Positions 51,189 through 60,044 of a DNA stretch of 64,000 nucleotides are shown here, piece by piece. The number at the start of each line of letters is the position of its first letter. Position 1 is the stretch's first letter. The translations under genes and the position numbers were made by a program. This DNA comes from Streptomyces xylophagus. GTDB taxonomy: Bacteria; Actinomycetota; Actinomycetes; Streptomycetales; Streptomycetaceae. The notes under the pieces were generated by a model. That model searched no databases. It had not been told where the DNA came from and was given only the letters and a program-made list of their open reading frames with translations. The stretch covers positions 434,001 through 498,000 of the forward strand of contig NZ_JNWO01000015.1 of the NCBI RefSeq assembly GCF_000716435.1. The letters are read 5' to 3'.

Positions 51189-52727
51189 GTGAGAGAGCCC
51201 GTGACATCCGGAGACGGCGAGCACCAGGCGGCGACGCACGCGCAGCGCGGTCCGCAGCGGCTGATCGCCGGGCGGTACCAGCTGCACGACGTCCTCGGCC
51301 GAGGCGGCATGGGCACCGTGTGGCGTGCCCACGACCAGCTGCTGGACCGCCCGGTCGCCGCCAAGGAACTGCACATCCTCACCCACGGCGACGAGGAGCA
51401 CCGCATCCGCGTGCGCCGCGCGATCCGTGAGGCCCGCGCGGTCGCCCGTGTGCCGCACCCCCATGTGGTCGGCGTCCATGACCTGGTCGAGTACGAGGAC
51501 CGGCTGTGGATCGTCATGGAACTCGTCCAGGGCCCCTCGCTCGCTCAGAGCATCGCCGGGACCGGACTCCTCACACCGCAGCACGCCGCCGCCCTCGGGC
51601 TGCAACTCCTCGACGCCCTGGAGGCCGTGCACGCGGCCGGCACTCTGCACCGCGACGTCAAACCCGCCAACGTCCTGCTGCGCCCCGACGGCAGCGCCGT
51701 CCTCACCGACTTCGGCATCGCGGCCCTGGACGACGGCGAGTTCCTGACGACCACCGGTGAACTGGTCGGCTCCCTCGAGTTCATGGCGCCCGAGCGGGTG
51801 ATGGGCTGGGAGGTCGGCCCCGCCTCCGACCTGTGGTCGCTGGGCGCGACCCTGGCCACCGTCTGCGGCGGACAGTCCCCGTTCCGCAGACCGGCCCGGC
51901 CCGCGACCCTGCACGCGGTGGCCTACGAGGCACCCGTCCTGACCGAGCGGCTCGGCCCGCTGCGCCCGGTCGTCGAGGCGCTGCTGCGCAAGTCCCCGGA
52001 CGACCGCCTCTCGTCGGCGAGCGCGCGGTCCGCGCTACGGCGCGTCGCAGCAGCGGAGTCGGACGCCGGGCCACTGCCGTCGGCGACCGTGCGCGTGTTC
52101 TTCTCTCCGGCCGGGTCGCACGAAGCGGACACGATGACGAGCGGCCGTGAGCTGTTCACCCCGACCGAGCGGCACACCACGTCGCTCAACTCCCGGCCCC
52201 GGCCGCCCCGTTCATCCCGTGGACGACGGCTGATGTGGGCACTGGCCGGAACGGCCGTACTGGCGGCGGGCGTTGTGGGCGGACTCTTCCTCACCGGCAC
52301 GCTGCCGCTCAAGGCGGGCCCGAAGACGACGACCACCCGGCAGGTCGTCCAGTCGGCGACCGGCTGGCAGCCGGTGACCGGAGTGACCGTCCGGCGCGGC
52401 GACCAGGTCACCGTGCGGTACGTGTCAGGGCAGTGGACCGCCGACTACCGGAACATGCCCATGGCCGGGCCCGCCGGATACGACGCCGCCACCAACAAGT
52501 TGCTGGACGGTGCCAAGGACTGCAAGGTCGACGCCAAGGCCCCCTTCGCCACCCTGCTCGCCCAGCTCAAGGGCCAAAAGGCCTTCCCCGTCTACTCGGT
52601 GGGCCAGAAACTCACCTTCCGCGCGACCGGTAACGGGACCCTCCAACTGGGCATGAACGACCTCGCCGGGTCCTGCTCCGCCGACAACAAGGGCACGATG
52701 ACGGTACGGGTGAGCGTCACGCACTGA
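51189..52727 (+). CDS. Membrane Ser/Thr protein kinase with LecA-like extracellular domain
   Basis: 512 residues. Kinase domain at about 29-285: GRGGMGTV loop, Lys59, HRDVKPAN with Asp156, DFG at 174-176 and FMAPE. A Ser/Arg-rich juxtamembrane segment precedes one helix (about 348-369). Residues 388-512 outside the cell (GWQPVTGVTVRRGDQVTVRY, SGQWTADY, FPVYSVGQKLTF, LQLGMNDLAG, ADNKGTMTVRVSV) align in order with the galactose-binding lectin LecA (PA-IL), including its calcium-site region near N-D-x-x-G-(S/T). It may phosphorylate targets in response to a sugar or wall fragment. AAGGA is 3 nt before the GTG. Confidence 0.88.
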   Translation: MREPVTSGDGEHQAATHAQRGPQRLIAGRYQLHDVLGRGGMGTVWRAHDQLLDRPVAAKELHILTHGDEEHRIRVRRAIREARAVARVPHPHVVGVHDLVEYEDRLWIVMELVQGPSLAQSIAGTGLLTPQHAAALGLQLLDALEAVHAAGTLHRDVKPANVLLRPDGSAVLTDFGIAALDDGEFLTTTGELVGSLEFMAPERVMGWEVGPASDLWSLGATLATVCGGQSPFRRPARPATLHAVAYEAPVLTERLGPLRPVVEALLRKSPDDRLSSASARSALRRVAAAESDAGPLPSATVRVFFSPAGSHEADTMTSGRELFTPTERHTTSLNSRPRPPRSSRGRRLMWALAGTAVLAAGVVGGLFLTGTLPLKAGPKTTTTRQVVQSATGWQPVTGVTVRRGDQVTVRYVSGQWTADYRNMPMAGPAGYDAATNKLLDGAKDCKVDAKAPFATLLAQLKGQKAFPVYSVGQKLTFRATGNGTLQLGMNDLAGSCSADNKGTMTVRVSVTH

Positions 52728-52808
52728 TTCCCCGCCGAGCCGTTTTGCCCTTCCCTCCGAAGTGGAGGAAGGTCGGCGCACGGTACGCGGCGCATGCGGG
52801 GGGATCGG

Positions 52809-53771
52809 ATGGCGAGAGGCGCGAGCAGCGGGATGTTGTCGGTGGACTCCACCGTCCCGGGCGGCGCACCGCGCGGATTCGACGGCTTCCGACATGGCTG
52901 GGAGGGACGCTTCGGCGACGCCTTCCGGCTGCCGACGCTGAGCCCCGGCACGATCGGCGACTGGCGGGTCAGGGGACGCTTCACCAGGGTGCGCGACGTG
53001 GCCGCCATGGAGGTCCACTGCGCATCGGCCACGCACAGCGCGGACCGTCCGGGCGGTGACGAGGACCAGGTGCGGATGTACGTGGTGCGGACCGGCGCGT
53101 GGCGGCTGGGAGGTCCGCGCGGCCGGGGCGAACGCACCGTACCGGCAGGGCAGTTCCTACTCCGGCACGTCGGGCGCCAGTACGCTTTCGAGGCGGCGCC
53201 GCACACCTCCGCGCAGTTTCTCGTCCTGCCCTCCGCCGCGCTCGTCCCGCTGCTCGGCAACCGGGGCGTCACCGGGTCGGCGGACTCGGCGGAGATGCGG
53301 TTGCTGACGGCCCACACGAACATGGTCCACGCGACCGTCGCCGACCTCGGCCCGGCAGGGCTGCGCGCCGCCCACAGCACGCTGATCGAGCTGGCCAAGG
53401 CGGTGGCGTTACGTCAGTTCGACGACGTGGAGCCCCAGTTGGCCCCCGCCCTCACCCAGGCCGCGAAAGACCTCGCGGACAGCCACCTCACCGACCCCGA
53501 ACTCTCCCCAGTGCTGCTGGCGCGTCAACTCAACGTCTCCGTACGCACATTGCAGCGGGCCTTCGCGACGACGGGGGAGTCGGTCACCGCCCACATCCGC
53601 CACCGACGCCTGGAAGAGGCCCGCCTCGCGCTCACCGCCCCGTACGGCCGCCTGAGCGTCTCCGAACTCGCCGCCCACTGGCAGTTCGCCGACAGCAGCC
53701 ACTTCATCCGCGCCTTCAAGAAGCGCTACGGCCTGACACCCGCCGCGTACGCCCGCTCAACTCCCCGGTGA
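52809..53771 (+). CDS. AraC-family regulator with a TTA codon
   Basis: 320 residues. The N-terminal half resembles the AraC_binding_2 sensor (GDWRVRGRFTRVRDVAAMEV, TVPAGQFLLRHVGRQYAFEA). The HTH pair is LSPVLLARQLNVSVRTLQRA and LSVSELAAHWQFADSSHFIR. Codon 201 (53409-53411) is TTA. GGGGGGA lies before the ATG; an ATG five codons upstream is possible. Its 3' end overlaps by 15 bp the end of the convergent STAND gene. Confidence 0.9.
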   Translation: MARGASSGMLSVDSTVPGGAPRGFDGFRHGWEGRFGDAFRLPTLSPGTIGDWRVRGRFTRVRDVAAMEVHCASATHSADRPGGDEDQVRMYVVRTGAWRLGGPRGRGERTVPAGQFLLRHVGRQYAFEAAPHTSAQFLVLPSAALVPLLGNRGVTGSADSAEMRLLTAHTNMVHATVADLGPAGLRAAHSTLIELAKAVALRQFDDVEPQLAPALTQAAKDLADSHLTDPELSPVLLARQLNVSVRTLQRAFATTGESVTAHIRHRRLEEARLALTAPYGRLSVSELAAHWQFADSSHFIRAFKKRYGLTPAAYARSTPR

Positions 53772-55835
53772 CGGCTCCTGTTCGGCCCTGATCCGGCCGT
53801 GCACCTCCCAGTCCCACACCGTCTCTCGTACCTCGTCCAGGGCCCGGGCCAGATGCCGGCGGTAGGTGCTGAACGCCAGGTTCAGCTTCCGTGCCACGGC
53901 GTCCTGCGTGGACGTCGAGTGGTACGTCAGCGTCAGCACGTCGTGCAGATGCCGGGTCCGGGGATGCGCGTTCAGCCGCTGCACGGCCTTGCCGACCAGT
54001 TCGCGCAGCGCGGTCTCCGGGTCGCCCTCGCTGAGTTCCTCCACCAGCCGACTGCGCAGCAGCGGGTTGTCGGCGAGCCCGCCGGGGTCGAGCCAGCCGC
54101 GCAGCGCCTCCCGCACCGCCGCGTCCGACTCCTCCCGACTCAGCGACGTGAGCCGGGACTTCGGCTTCCCGGCCGCCACCGCCGGCGCCCCGCTGAGCAG
54201 GCGCGCGTCTATGCCCTCGGCCCACTCGTCCACCCGCGCCGCCCGCCAGTCGTGGCAGAACAGCCCGTATCCGCGCTCGGCGTGGACGGCCTGGCGGGGC
54301 GGCTGGAACATGCCCATGTACGTCATCAGCGGCGCCCAGAACTTCGGTTCGGCGCTGACGAAACAGGACCAGGCGCAGTGCTTGGCGCGCAGCAGCTCGA
54401 AGACGATCCGCATGCGCACCAGGTCCCACGACCGCGAGGGGCGGTGGTGGTTCTCCTCGTGCACCATGAAGCGCGCCACACCGAGGTGTTCACCCTGGCG
54501 CGGGGGAGTCATCGCGGAGACCAGCTCCCACGCCTCCGCCGTCACCGGGTCGGCCGCCCGCGTCTCGTCGTCCAGCCCGTCGACCCTCAACCAGGCCATG
54601 AATCCCAGCAGTTGACCCGTGCCGCAGCGCCGGTGGACGTGGAACGCCTCGGGCTGACGCCTCAACCAGTGGGCGACGGCACGGGCGTTGTCCTCGCCCT
54701 CGACCCTGCGGGCCAGCTCGATCAGCGCGGGGGCGTCCTCGGGCCGCATCGGTTCCTCGTGGACGGCGCCTTCGTCGCGGTCGCCCTGGAACTCCCGCAG
54801 CCACTGGGCTCTGGACACGATGTGGTTGAACTCGCGGGCGGCCCGCAGGGCTTCCTTCTCCGAGGCGTCGCGGACCCGCTCCACGAGGTGACGGCGCACG
54901 GTGCGGTGCATGGCCTTGTACCGCTCCGGATCACGCCAGCGGAAGTCGCTGTCGAGGGCGTCCCGGACCACGTCGTACGGGCACACCCCGAAGGGCCCCG
55001 ACTTCATGAACGACAACTGCCGTAACCAGGCGAACAGTTCGGTGGCGTCCTCGTCCGGCAGCACCACCCGCAACAACTCCTCCGTGGTGTCCACGACATG
55101 GCCGCTCACCTCCAGCGCCCGCCTGTGCGCGGACGAGGGCGGCTTGCCGACGATGTGTGTCAGCAGCCGGTCGACGACCGTACGCAGCGGCGCCCAGAAC
55201 ATCTCCTCCGTCGAGGAGTTGCCGTGGGTCGCGGCCTCGGCGGCCAGGCGCAGGGCGAGCGGATGGCCCGCGGCGAACCGGAGCAGCGCCGAGTGCCGCG
55301 AGGGGTCGACGCCTCGTGAGCCGAGCAGGGCTGCCGAGTCCGCGGGCCCCAACTCCCGTAGCGGCACGACCTGGAGGACCTCGCTCCACGCCAGGTCGGC
55401 CTTCCAGAGCGGGTCGGGGGCGAGCCGGCCGGCGACGACGACCAGGGCACCGGACGGCAGCCGGGGCAGGAAGCGGTCGCGTATCCACTCCTCGATGTCC
55501 CGGTAGCGCTCGAAGTCGTCGACCAGCAGGACAGCGTTGTCCTGCGTGAAGACCTCGGCGGTCGCCGCCTCGAAGGCGGACGGCGAGAGACCGACCGTAC
55601 GGGCGCTGACGCCGACCACCGGCCGACCCGCCTCGCGTGCCTCCGCGCCGAAACGCTGCAGCAGCGCGCTCTTGCCCATGCCTCCCGGTCCGTGCAGCAC
55701 GATGACCGTCGGGGTACCGGGTTCTCCGGCCAACGCCCGCCGGAAGAGGGCGAGTTCCTCCTGCCGGCCGACGAAGTACTGCAACCGGGCGGAAGCCAGT
55801 CTGTCGGCCAGGACGGCGGAGTCTTCCTTCGCCAT
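53757..55835 (-). CDS. STAND-type ATPase with a TTA codon
   Basis: 692 residues. P-loop HGPGGMGKSALL at about 48-59, Walker B AVLLVDDF at about 101-108, and LRFAAGHPLALRLAAEAATH near 205 resembling the GxPLA motif of NB-ARC proteins. The middle (RTVRRHLVERVRDASEKEAL, EWRAARVDEWAEGIDAR) has no domain I recognise. The end (DVLTLTYHSTSTQDAVARKL, NLAFSTYRRHLARALDEV) reads as a helix-turn-helix, so it may be a transcription regulator. Codon 271 (55023-55025 on the minus strand) is TTA. Confidence 0.85.
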   Translation of the reverse strand: MAKEDSAVLADRLASARLQYFVGRQEELALFRRALAGEPGTPTVIVLHGPGGMGKSALLQRFGAEAREAGRPVVGVSARTVGLSPSAFEAATAEVFTQDNAVLLVDDFERYRDIEEWIRDRFLPRLPSGALVVVAGRLAPDPLWKADLAWSEVLQVVPLRELGPADSAALLGSRGVDPSRHSALLRFAAGHPLALRLAAEAATHGNSSTEEMFWAPLRTVVDRLLTHIVGKPPSSAHRRALEVSGHVVDTTEELLRVVLPDEDATELFAWLRQLSFMKSGPFGVCPYDVVRDALDSDFRWRDPERYKAMHRTVRRHLVERVRDASEKEALRAAREFNHIVSRAQWLREFQGDRDEGAVHEEPMRPEDAPALIELARRVEGEDNARAVAHWLRRQPEAFHVHRRCGTGQLLGFMAWLRVDGLDDETRAADPVTAEAWELVSAMTPPRQGEHLGVARFMVHEENHHRPSRSWDLVRMRIVFELLRAKHCAWSCFVSAEPKFWAPLMTYMGMFQPPRQAVHAERGYGLFCHDWRAARVDEWAEGIDARLLSGAPAVAAGKPKSRLTSLSREESDAAVREALRGWLDPGGLADNPLLRSRLVEELSEGDPETALRELVGKAVQRLNAHPRTRHLHDVLTLTYHSTSTQDAVARKLNLAFSTYRRHLARALDEVRETVWDWEVHGRIRAEQEPSPGS

Positions 55836-56163
55836 GCCGTTCCCTTCCCCGCAGTCGACCTCTTCGGGCCGCTGCGAAACCTACCGGCTCGGGCCGGACG
55901 ATGCGGCCCCCGTCGACTCAACCAGACCGCCGTATCCCACCGGCCGGTTGCGTACGCCCGCGTATGGATCGGGATCAGCGGAGCATGCGCCGACAGCCGA
56001 ACACGTCCCGCGTCGCCGTAAACCTGGGACAGGTCCGTCCGGGGAAACACGGCGGGACCCGCTTCTTTGTCCTATTCGTGCTCGTTGAGGAACGCGGAAG
56101 GGTCCGTAGCCCTCCTTCTGTGTGAAGGAACGAGCACAGGCAAGGAACCGGGGACTGAGTGGC
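55836..56163. promoter_or_regulatory. Divergent region with possible structured leader
   Basis: 328 bp between the STAND gene and the esterase gene, without a gene. TGCTCGTT (56079-56086) and AACGAGCA (56129-56136) are 8-bp arms enclosing a smaller GAAGG/CCTTC hairpin, ending 28 bp before the esterase ATG. It would be in the leader of that gene. Confidence 0.45.
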
Positions 56164-57423
56164 ATGGGTTTGACCAGCGAGACAACCGTTGATGTGGTGG
56201 CGGCCGTGGCTGTCGTCTGCGTGGCGCTGCTGGTCTGGGTATGGCCACGGCTCGCCCAGCGCAAGGTGCGGCACGTACTCGGGCGGCTGGCGGCCATCGG
56301 AGTGACACAGGTCACGATCATCGCCGCCTTCGCGTGCTGGCTCAACTCGTCGTACCAGTTCTTCGGATCGTGGGACGAGCTCTTCGGCAACACCGACACC
56401 GCGCCCGTGGGCGTGACCCAGGCGGCCGACCACAACGGCGGCGCGACCGGCGTCTCCGTGAAGGGCGCGCTGGTGCAGCCCGCCTCCGACGAGCAGCTGA
56501 ACCGGGTCAGCGGACTGCCCACCGGCAATCCCGCGGTGAACGGCAAGGTGGAGTCGGTGAAGGTCATCGGCCGCCGCACCGGCGTGGTCGACCCGGCGTT
56601 CGTCTACCTGCCGCCGCAGTACTTCCAGAAGGCGTACGCCAGGCAGCGCTTCCCCGTGGTCGTCGCGCTCAGCGGCTACCCGGGCAGCATCTTCAACCTC
56701 GCGCAGTACCTGCGGGTGTCGCAGACCGCCGGGCAGCTGCAGAGGAGCGGGCAGATGCAGCCGACCATCATGGTGATGATCCGGCCGACGATCGCCCCGC
56801 CGCGCGACACCGAGTGCGTGAACGTCCCCGGCGGACCGCAGACCGAGACCTTCCTCGCCAAGGACCTTCCGCAGGCCCTCAAGTCCGCCTACCGGGTCGG
56901 GCACGACGCCAGCGCGTGGGGTGTCATGGGGTACTCGTCCGGCGGCAGTTGCGCCCTGCAGCTGACGATGCGCAACCCGCACGTGTACACGACGGCCGCC
57001 GCGCTCTCGCCCGACTACCGGGTCAAGGACGACCCCACCACCGGCAACCTCTTCGGCAGCGGACTGGGCCGGGTCAACCGGGTCAACGGGCACGACCTGA
57101 TGTGGCGGCTGAAGCACCTGCCCGCACCCCAGGTCTCCGTCCTGGTCGCCGAGAGCAAGCACGGCGAGCGGGGCTATCCGCAGACCCTCGCCTTCATCAA
57201 GGCCGTCAAGGCGCCCATGCGCGTCGCGTCGATCCTGCCCGAGTCCGGCAGCCACAACTTCCCCACCTGGGTACGGGAGATGCCCGCCGCCCTGAAGTGG
57301 ATGAACCAGCAACTCACCTTCCCCCAGGACGTCGTGCCCCGGCACCTCCCCAAGAAGAAGAGCCACAGCACCGTGCGCGCCGAGGGCACCGAGCCCAAGC
57401 CGACCACGGGCACCCGCAAGTGA
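56164..57423 (+). CDS. Membrane-anchored esterase-family (Ag85-like) hydrolase
   Basis: 419 residues. Two N-terminal membrane helices (VVAAVAVVCVALLVWVWP and LAAIGVTQVTIIAAFACWL) precede an alpha/beta hydrolase domain with YLPPQYF, VVVALSGYPGS, the nucleophile elbow GYSSGG, and SGSHNFPTW for the catalytic His. The fold matches the esterase family that includes mycobacterial Ag85 and Streptomyces homologues. The active site should face outward. It ends in a Lys/Thr/Pro tail. GGGGAC lies before the ATG. Confidence 0.88.
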   Translation: MGLTSETTVDVVAAVAVVCVALLVWVWPRLAQRKVRHVLGRLAAIGVTQVTIIAAFACWLNSSYQFFGSWDELFGNTDTAPVGVTQAADHNGGATGVSVKGALVQPASDEQLNRVSGLPTGNPAVNGKVESVKVIGRRTGVVDPAFVYLPPQYFQKAYARQRFPVVVALSGYPGSIFNLAQYLRVSQTAGQLQRSGQMQPTIMVMIRPTIAPPRDTECVNVPGGPQTETFLAKDLPQALKSAYRVGHDASAWGVMGYSSGGSCALQLTMRNPHVYTTAAALSPDYRVKDDPTTGNLFGSGLGRVNRVNGHDLMWRLKHLPAPQVSVLVAESKHGERGYPQTLAFIKAVKAPMRVASILPESGSHNFPTWVREMPAALKWMNQQLTFPQDVVPRHLPKKKSHSTVRAEGTEPKPTTGTRK

Positions 57424-57430
57424 CATCCCG

Positions 57431-57895
57431 TCAGGGACGCGCGTAGTCGGTCGAGGGCACGGTGGCATAGTGGCTCATCACCTTGATCGTCGACTCGGCG
57501 TCGAGTTCCTGACCGCCGGCGATCATGTCCCGCAGATCGCGGAAGTACTGCACGTACAGGTCGGGCGTGAAGGTGTTGATCATCACCGCGGGTTCGTCGC
57601 CCGGGTTGGCGAAGGTGTGCGGGGCGCCGGGCGGGATCATCGCGAGGGTGCCCGCGGGGGCGACGTGCGTGGTCTCGCCGATGGTGAAGTGCACGGTGCC
57701 GGAGACGACGTAGAAGCCCTCGTCGTGCTGGGCGTGCCGGTGCTGCGGCGGGCCCTCGGTGTGCGGGGCGAGGGTGATCTCGCCGATGCCCAGACGGTGG
57801 CCGGTGGTGCTGCCGTCCTCCAGGATGCGCATGGTGGCCGGGCCCAGGCGGATCGTCTCGCCGTCGTCCGGGCCGACCACGGAAACCTCGTTCAT
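57431..57895 (-). CDS. Cupin-domain protein
   Basis: 154 residues. The two cupin motifs are visible: EGPPQHRHAQHDEGFYVVSG (metal His-x-His and Glu) and MIPPGAPHTFANPG (third His). Likely a small metal-dependent enzyme or binding protein such as a quercetinase-like cupin. GGGAG is 6 nt before the ATG. It is divergent from the TetR gene, sharing the operator between them. Confidence 0.9.
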   Translation of the reverse strand: MNEVSVVGPDDGETIRLGPATMRILEDGSTTGHRLGIGEITLAPHTEGPPQHRHAQHDEGFYVVSGTVHFTIGETTHVAPAGTLAMIPPGAPHTFANPGDEPAVMINTFTPDLYVQYFRDLRDMIAGGQELDAESTIKVMSHYATVPSTDYARP

Positions 57896-57991
57896 CGCCG
57901 ACTCCCTCATCTGTTGCTGCTGTCTGTTGTCCGCGCTGTCTGTTGTCCGCCCTCAGGACAGTAGGCGGGAGGCTCTCGTTATGCAAGTGAA

Positions 57992-58006
57992 CTCTCACGA
58001 TGAGAG
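57992..58006. promoter_or_regulatory. TetR-type operator between cupin and TetR genes
   Basis: CTCTCA, CGA, TGAGAG forms a perfect dyad, 97 bp from the cupin start and 66 bp from the TetR start. It lies upstream of a GATAAA box facing the TetR gene and near CATAAC facing the cupin gene. Confidence 0.65.
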
Positions 58007-58071
58007 CTTGTCGTGATAAAGTCCGGAGGACCGACGGCAACGACGAGCAGATACGGGGATGTGACGCACCG

Positions 58072-58686
58072 ATGGCGACAGCACAGACGGACACGGGCCG
58101 CAGCAACCAGAAGAAGCGCACCCGTACGGCGATCGTCGACGCGGCCCGTGCGCTGATCGGCGCGGGCAGCGAGGTGACCATGCCCGCGATCGCCCGCGCC
58201 GCCCTGGTCTCCGAGGCCACCGCCTACCGCTACTTCCCCGACCTGCCGTCACTGATCGGCGAGGCCCTGGCCGGCGTCTGGCCCGACCCCGTCGACGCGC
58301 TCCGCCCGGTCGCCGACTCCCGCGATCCCGTCGAACGGGTCGCCTTCGCCTGCGAGTTCCTGCTCCGCGGCATACTCGCCCGCCAGGGCGGGGTGCGCGC
58401 GATGATGGCCGCGACCATCGTCCGCCCCGACACGGAGAGCATGAGACCCGGCATCCGTTTCGGCCTCATCGACCACGCCCTCGCCCCCCTCGCGGACACC
58501 CTCGGGGCGGCGGACCCGGACGCGTTCACCCAGCTCAAGAGGAGCCTCGCGGTGGTCGTCGGCGCGGACGCCCTCTTCACCCTCACCGACCAGCTGGGAC
58601 TGACCCCCGACGAGGCCGTCGCCAGCGCCGTACGCACGGCGACGACGCTGACGGAGGCGGCGGTGCGGGTGGTGGCGGAGGGTTAG
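58072..58686 (+). CDS. TetR-family regulator
   Basis: 204 residues. The HTH is RTAIVDAARALIGAGSEVTM with PAIARAALVSEATAYRYFPD. The C-terminal ligand domain is of normal size. It is divergent from the cupin gene, and the perfect 6-bp dyad between them is the obvious autoregulatory and target operator. The GGGGAT site is somewhat far from the ATG. Confidence 0.93.
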   Translation: MATAQTDTGRSNQKKRTRTAIVDAARALIGAGSEVTMPAIARAALVSEATAYRYFPDLPSLIGEALAGVWPDPVDALRPVADSRDPVERVAFACEFLLRGILARQGGVRAMMAATIVRPDTESMRPGIRFGLIDHALAPLADTLGAADPDAFTQLKRSLAVVVGADALFTLTDQLGLTPDEAVASAVRTATTLTEAAVRVVAEG

Positions 58687-58758
58687 GGGCGGGGCAGGCG
58701 CCCGTCGAGGAGCCTGGCCCCTGCCTCTCAACTGTGCGGTGCTGCTACGGCAGTTGGG

Positions 58759-59835
58759 TCACAGCACCTTCCGATGGACCAGCGCCGACAGCATCAACGC
58801 CCCCGGCAGCAACGGCAGCCACACCGTCAGGACGCGGTAGCCGATGACACTCGCCGTGGCCAGGTCCATGGGGGCGCCGAACGCGACCATCGTGAAGACC
58901 GTCGCCGCGTCCACGGGACCGATTCCGCCGGGTGCGGGAACGGCTCCGACGGCGGTGCTGGCGGCGAGGAACGCGAGAACCACCTGGGCCCAGGACAGCG
59001 GGAGGCCGAGCGAGGCGCCGACCGAGAAGATCACGGTCGCCTGGAGCACCGGGGCGGCGGCCGCCCCGCCCCACAGGGCGAGGATGCGGCTGGGCATGGT
59101 GTGCAGCTGTCGTACGTCGGTCAGGGCGGTGCGGACACAGCGGAGGGCCGGGCGGCGCAGGGGAGGCACCACCGTCAGGAGTACGGCGGCCGTGCCGAAT
59201 GCGATCCCCAGGCCGCCGAAGGCGAGGATCAACGACCAGCCCTGCGGGACGAGTTGGCCCGAGCGCAGGATCTCGGGGAAGGAGATCAGGAAGACGAGGA
59301 GGACGAGCGTCTTCGCGATCGGCCTGACCAGGGAGTACAGGGCGAGCGACGCGGTGGCGCGGGCGAGGGGGATGCCGCGGCCCTGGAGGAAGCGCAGCGT
59401 CACGGCGTGGGCGCCGATGCTGGCCGGAAGCGCGTGGTTGGCCGCGCCGGCCGCGAACTGCGAGGCGATCAGCAGGCCGGTCGGCAACCGGTCCGGCACG
59501 GCACCCTGGCGGACGAGGGCGGCGGTGCCCCAGCCGAGGCAGGTGAAGAAGAACGCGGCGAGCAGCCACCAGGGATCGGCGGAGGCGAGCCGCGTCGTGC
59601 CGTCGTACATGGCACGCCAGTCGACCGCCGCCCACACCGCGATCAGCAGCAGGGGCAGCAGCGTCAGCACCCTGGTGACGAGGCGCGCCGCGGACGGGAG
59701 GCGGAAGGGGACGGGGGTGGGTGCGGGTACGGGTACGGGGACAGGAGGAGTGGGATCGGGGCCGGCGGTGGAGGCGGGGAGCGGCCCGGGGATGTCTTCG
59801 AGCGGAAGCAGGGACACGAGGCGAAACGTTCCCAT
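58759..59835 (-). CDS. UPF0104/lysylphosphatidylglycerol-synthase-type membrane protein
   Basis: 358 residues. Eight or so membrane helices with the family motifs NHALPASIGAHAVTLRFL and VPAPGGIGPVDAATVF. The N-terminus has a repeat-derived PVPVPVPAPTPVP tract. Members are homologous to the flippase part of MprF, but lacking the synthase domain they may be lipid or polyprenyl-linked transporters; the role here is unknown. It is divergent from the GH3 gene. Confidence 0.88.
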   Translation of the reverse strand: MGTFRLVSLLPLEDIPGPLPASTAGPDPTPPVPVPVPAPTPVPFRLPSAARLVTRVLTLLPLLLIAVWAAVDWRAMYDGTTRLASADPWWLLAAFFFTCLGWGTAALVRQGAVPDRLPTGLLIASQFAAGAANHALPASIGAHAVTLRFLQGRGIPLARATASLALYSLVRPIAKTLVLLVFLISFPEILRSGQLVPQGWSLILAFGGLGIAFGTAAVLLTVVPPLRRPALRCVRTALTDVRQLHTMPSRILALWGGAAAAPVLQATVIFSVGASLGLPLSWAQVVLAFLAASTAVGAVPAPGGIGPVDAATVFTMVAFGAPMDLATASVIGYRVLTVWLPLLPGALMLSALVHRKVL

Positions 59836-59989
59836 CCGGTATGACGTCGTGGTGTCCGGAAGCGGAAGGCGCGCGGGCGGGTGGGCGACGCGGACGGCGT
59901 GAACGACGTGAATGGCGTGAATCGCGCGGGTGGGTGTGCCATCCGCTCCTCCGTGGCATACCCGGGGCCGCCCGAGATCATTGCCTGAA

Positions 59990-60012
59990 TCAACAATCCA
60001 TCGGTTTGTTGA
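59990..60012. promoter_or_regulatory. Operator over the GH3 promoter
   Basis: TCAACAA and TTGTTGA are perfect arms with a 9-nt centre. The right arm overlaps the -35 TTGACT (60009-60014); TTGAAT at 60033-60038 fits the -10 (18-bp spacer). A repressor bound here would block the gene. Confidence 0.65.
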
Positions 60013-60044
60013 CTTCCGGCTGATCGAGCCATTTGAATTCCATT

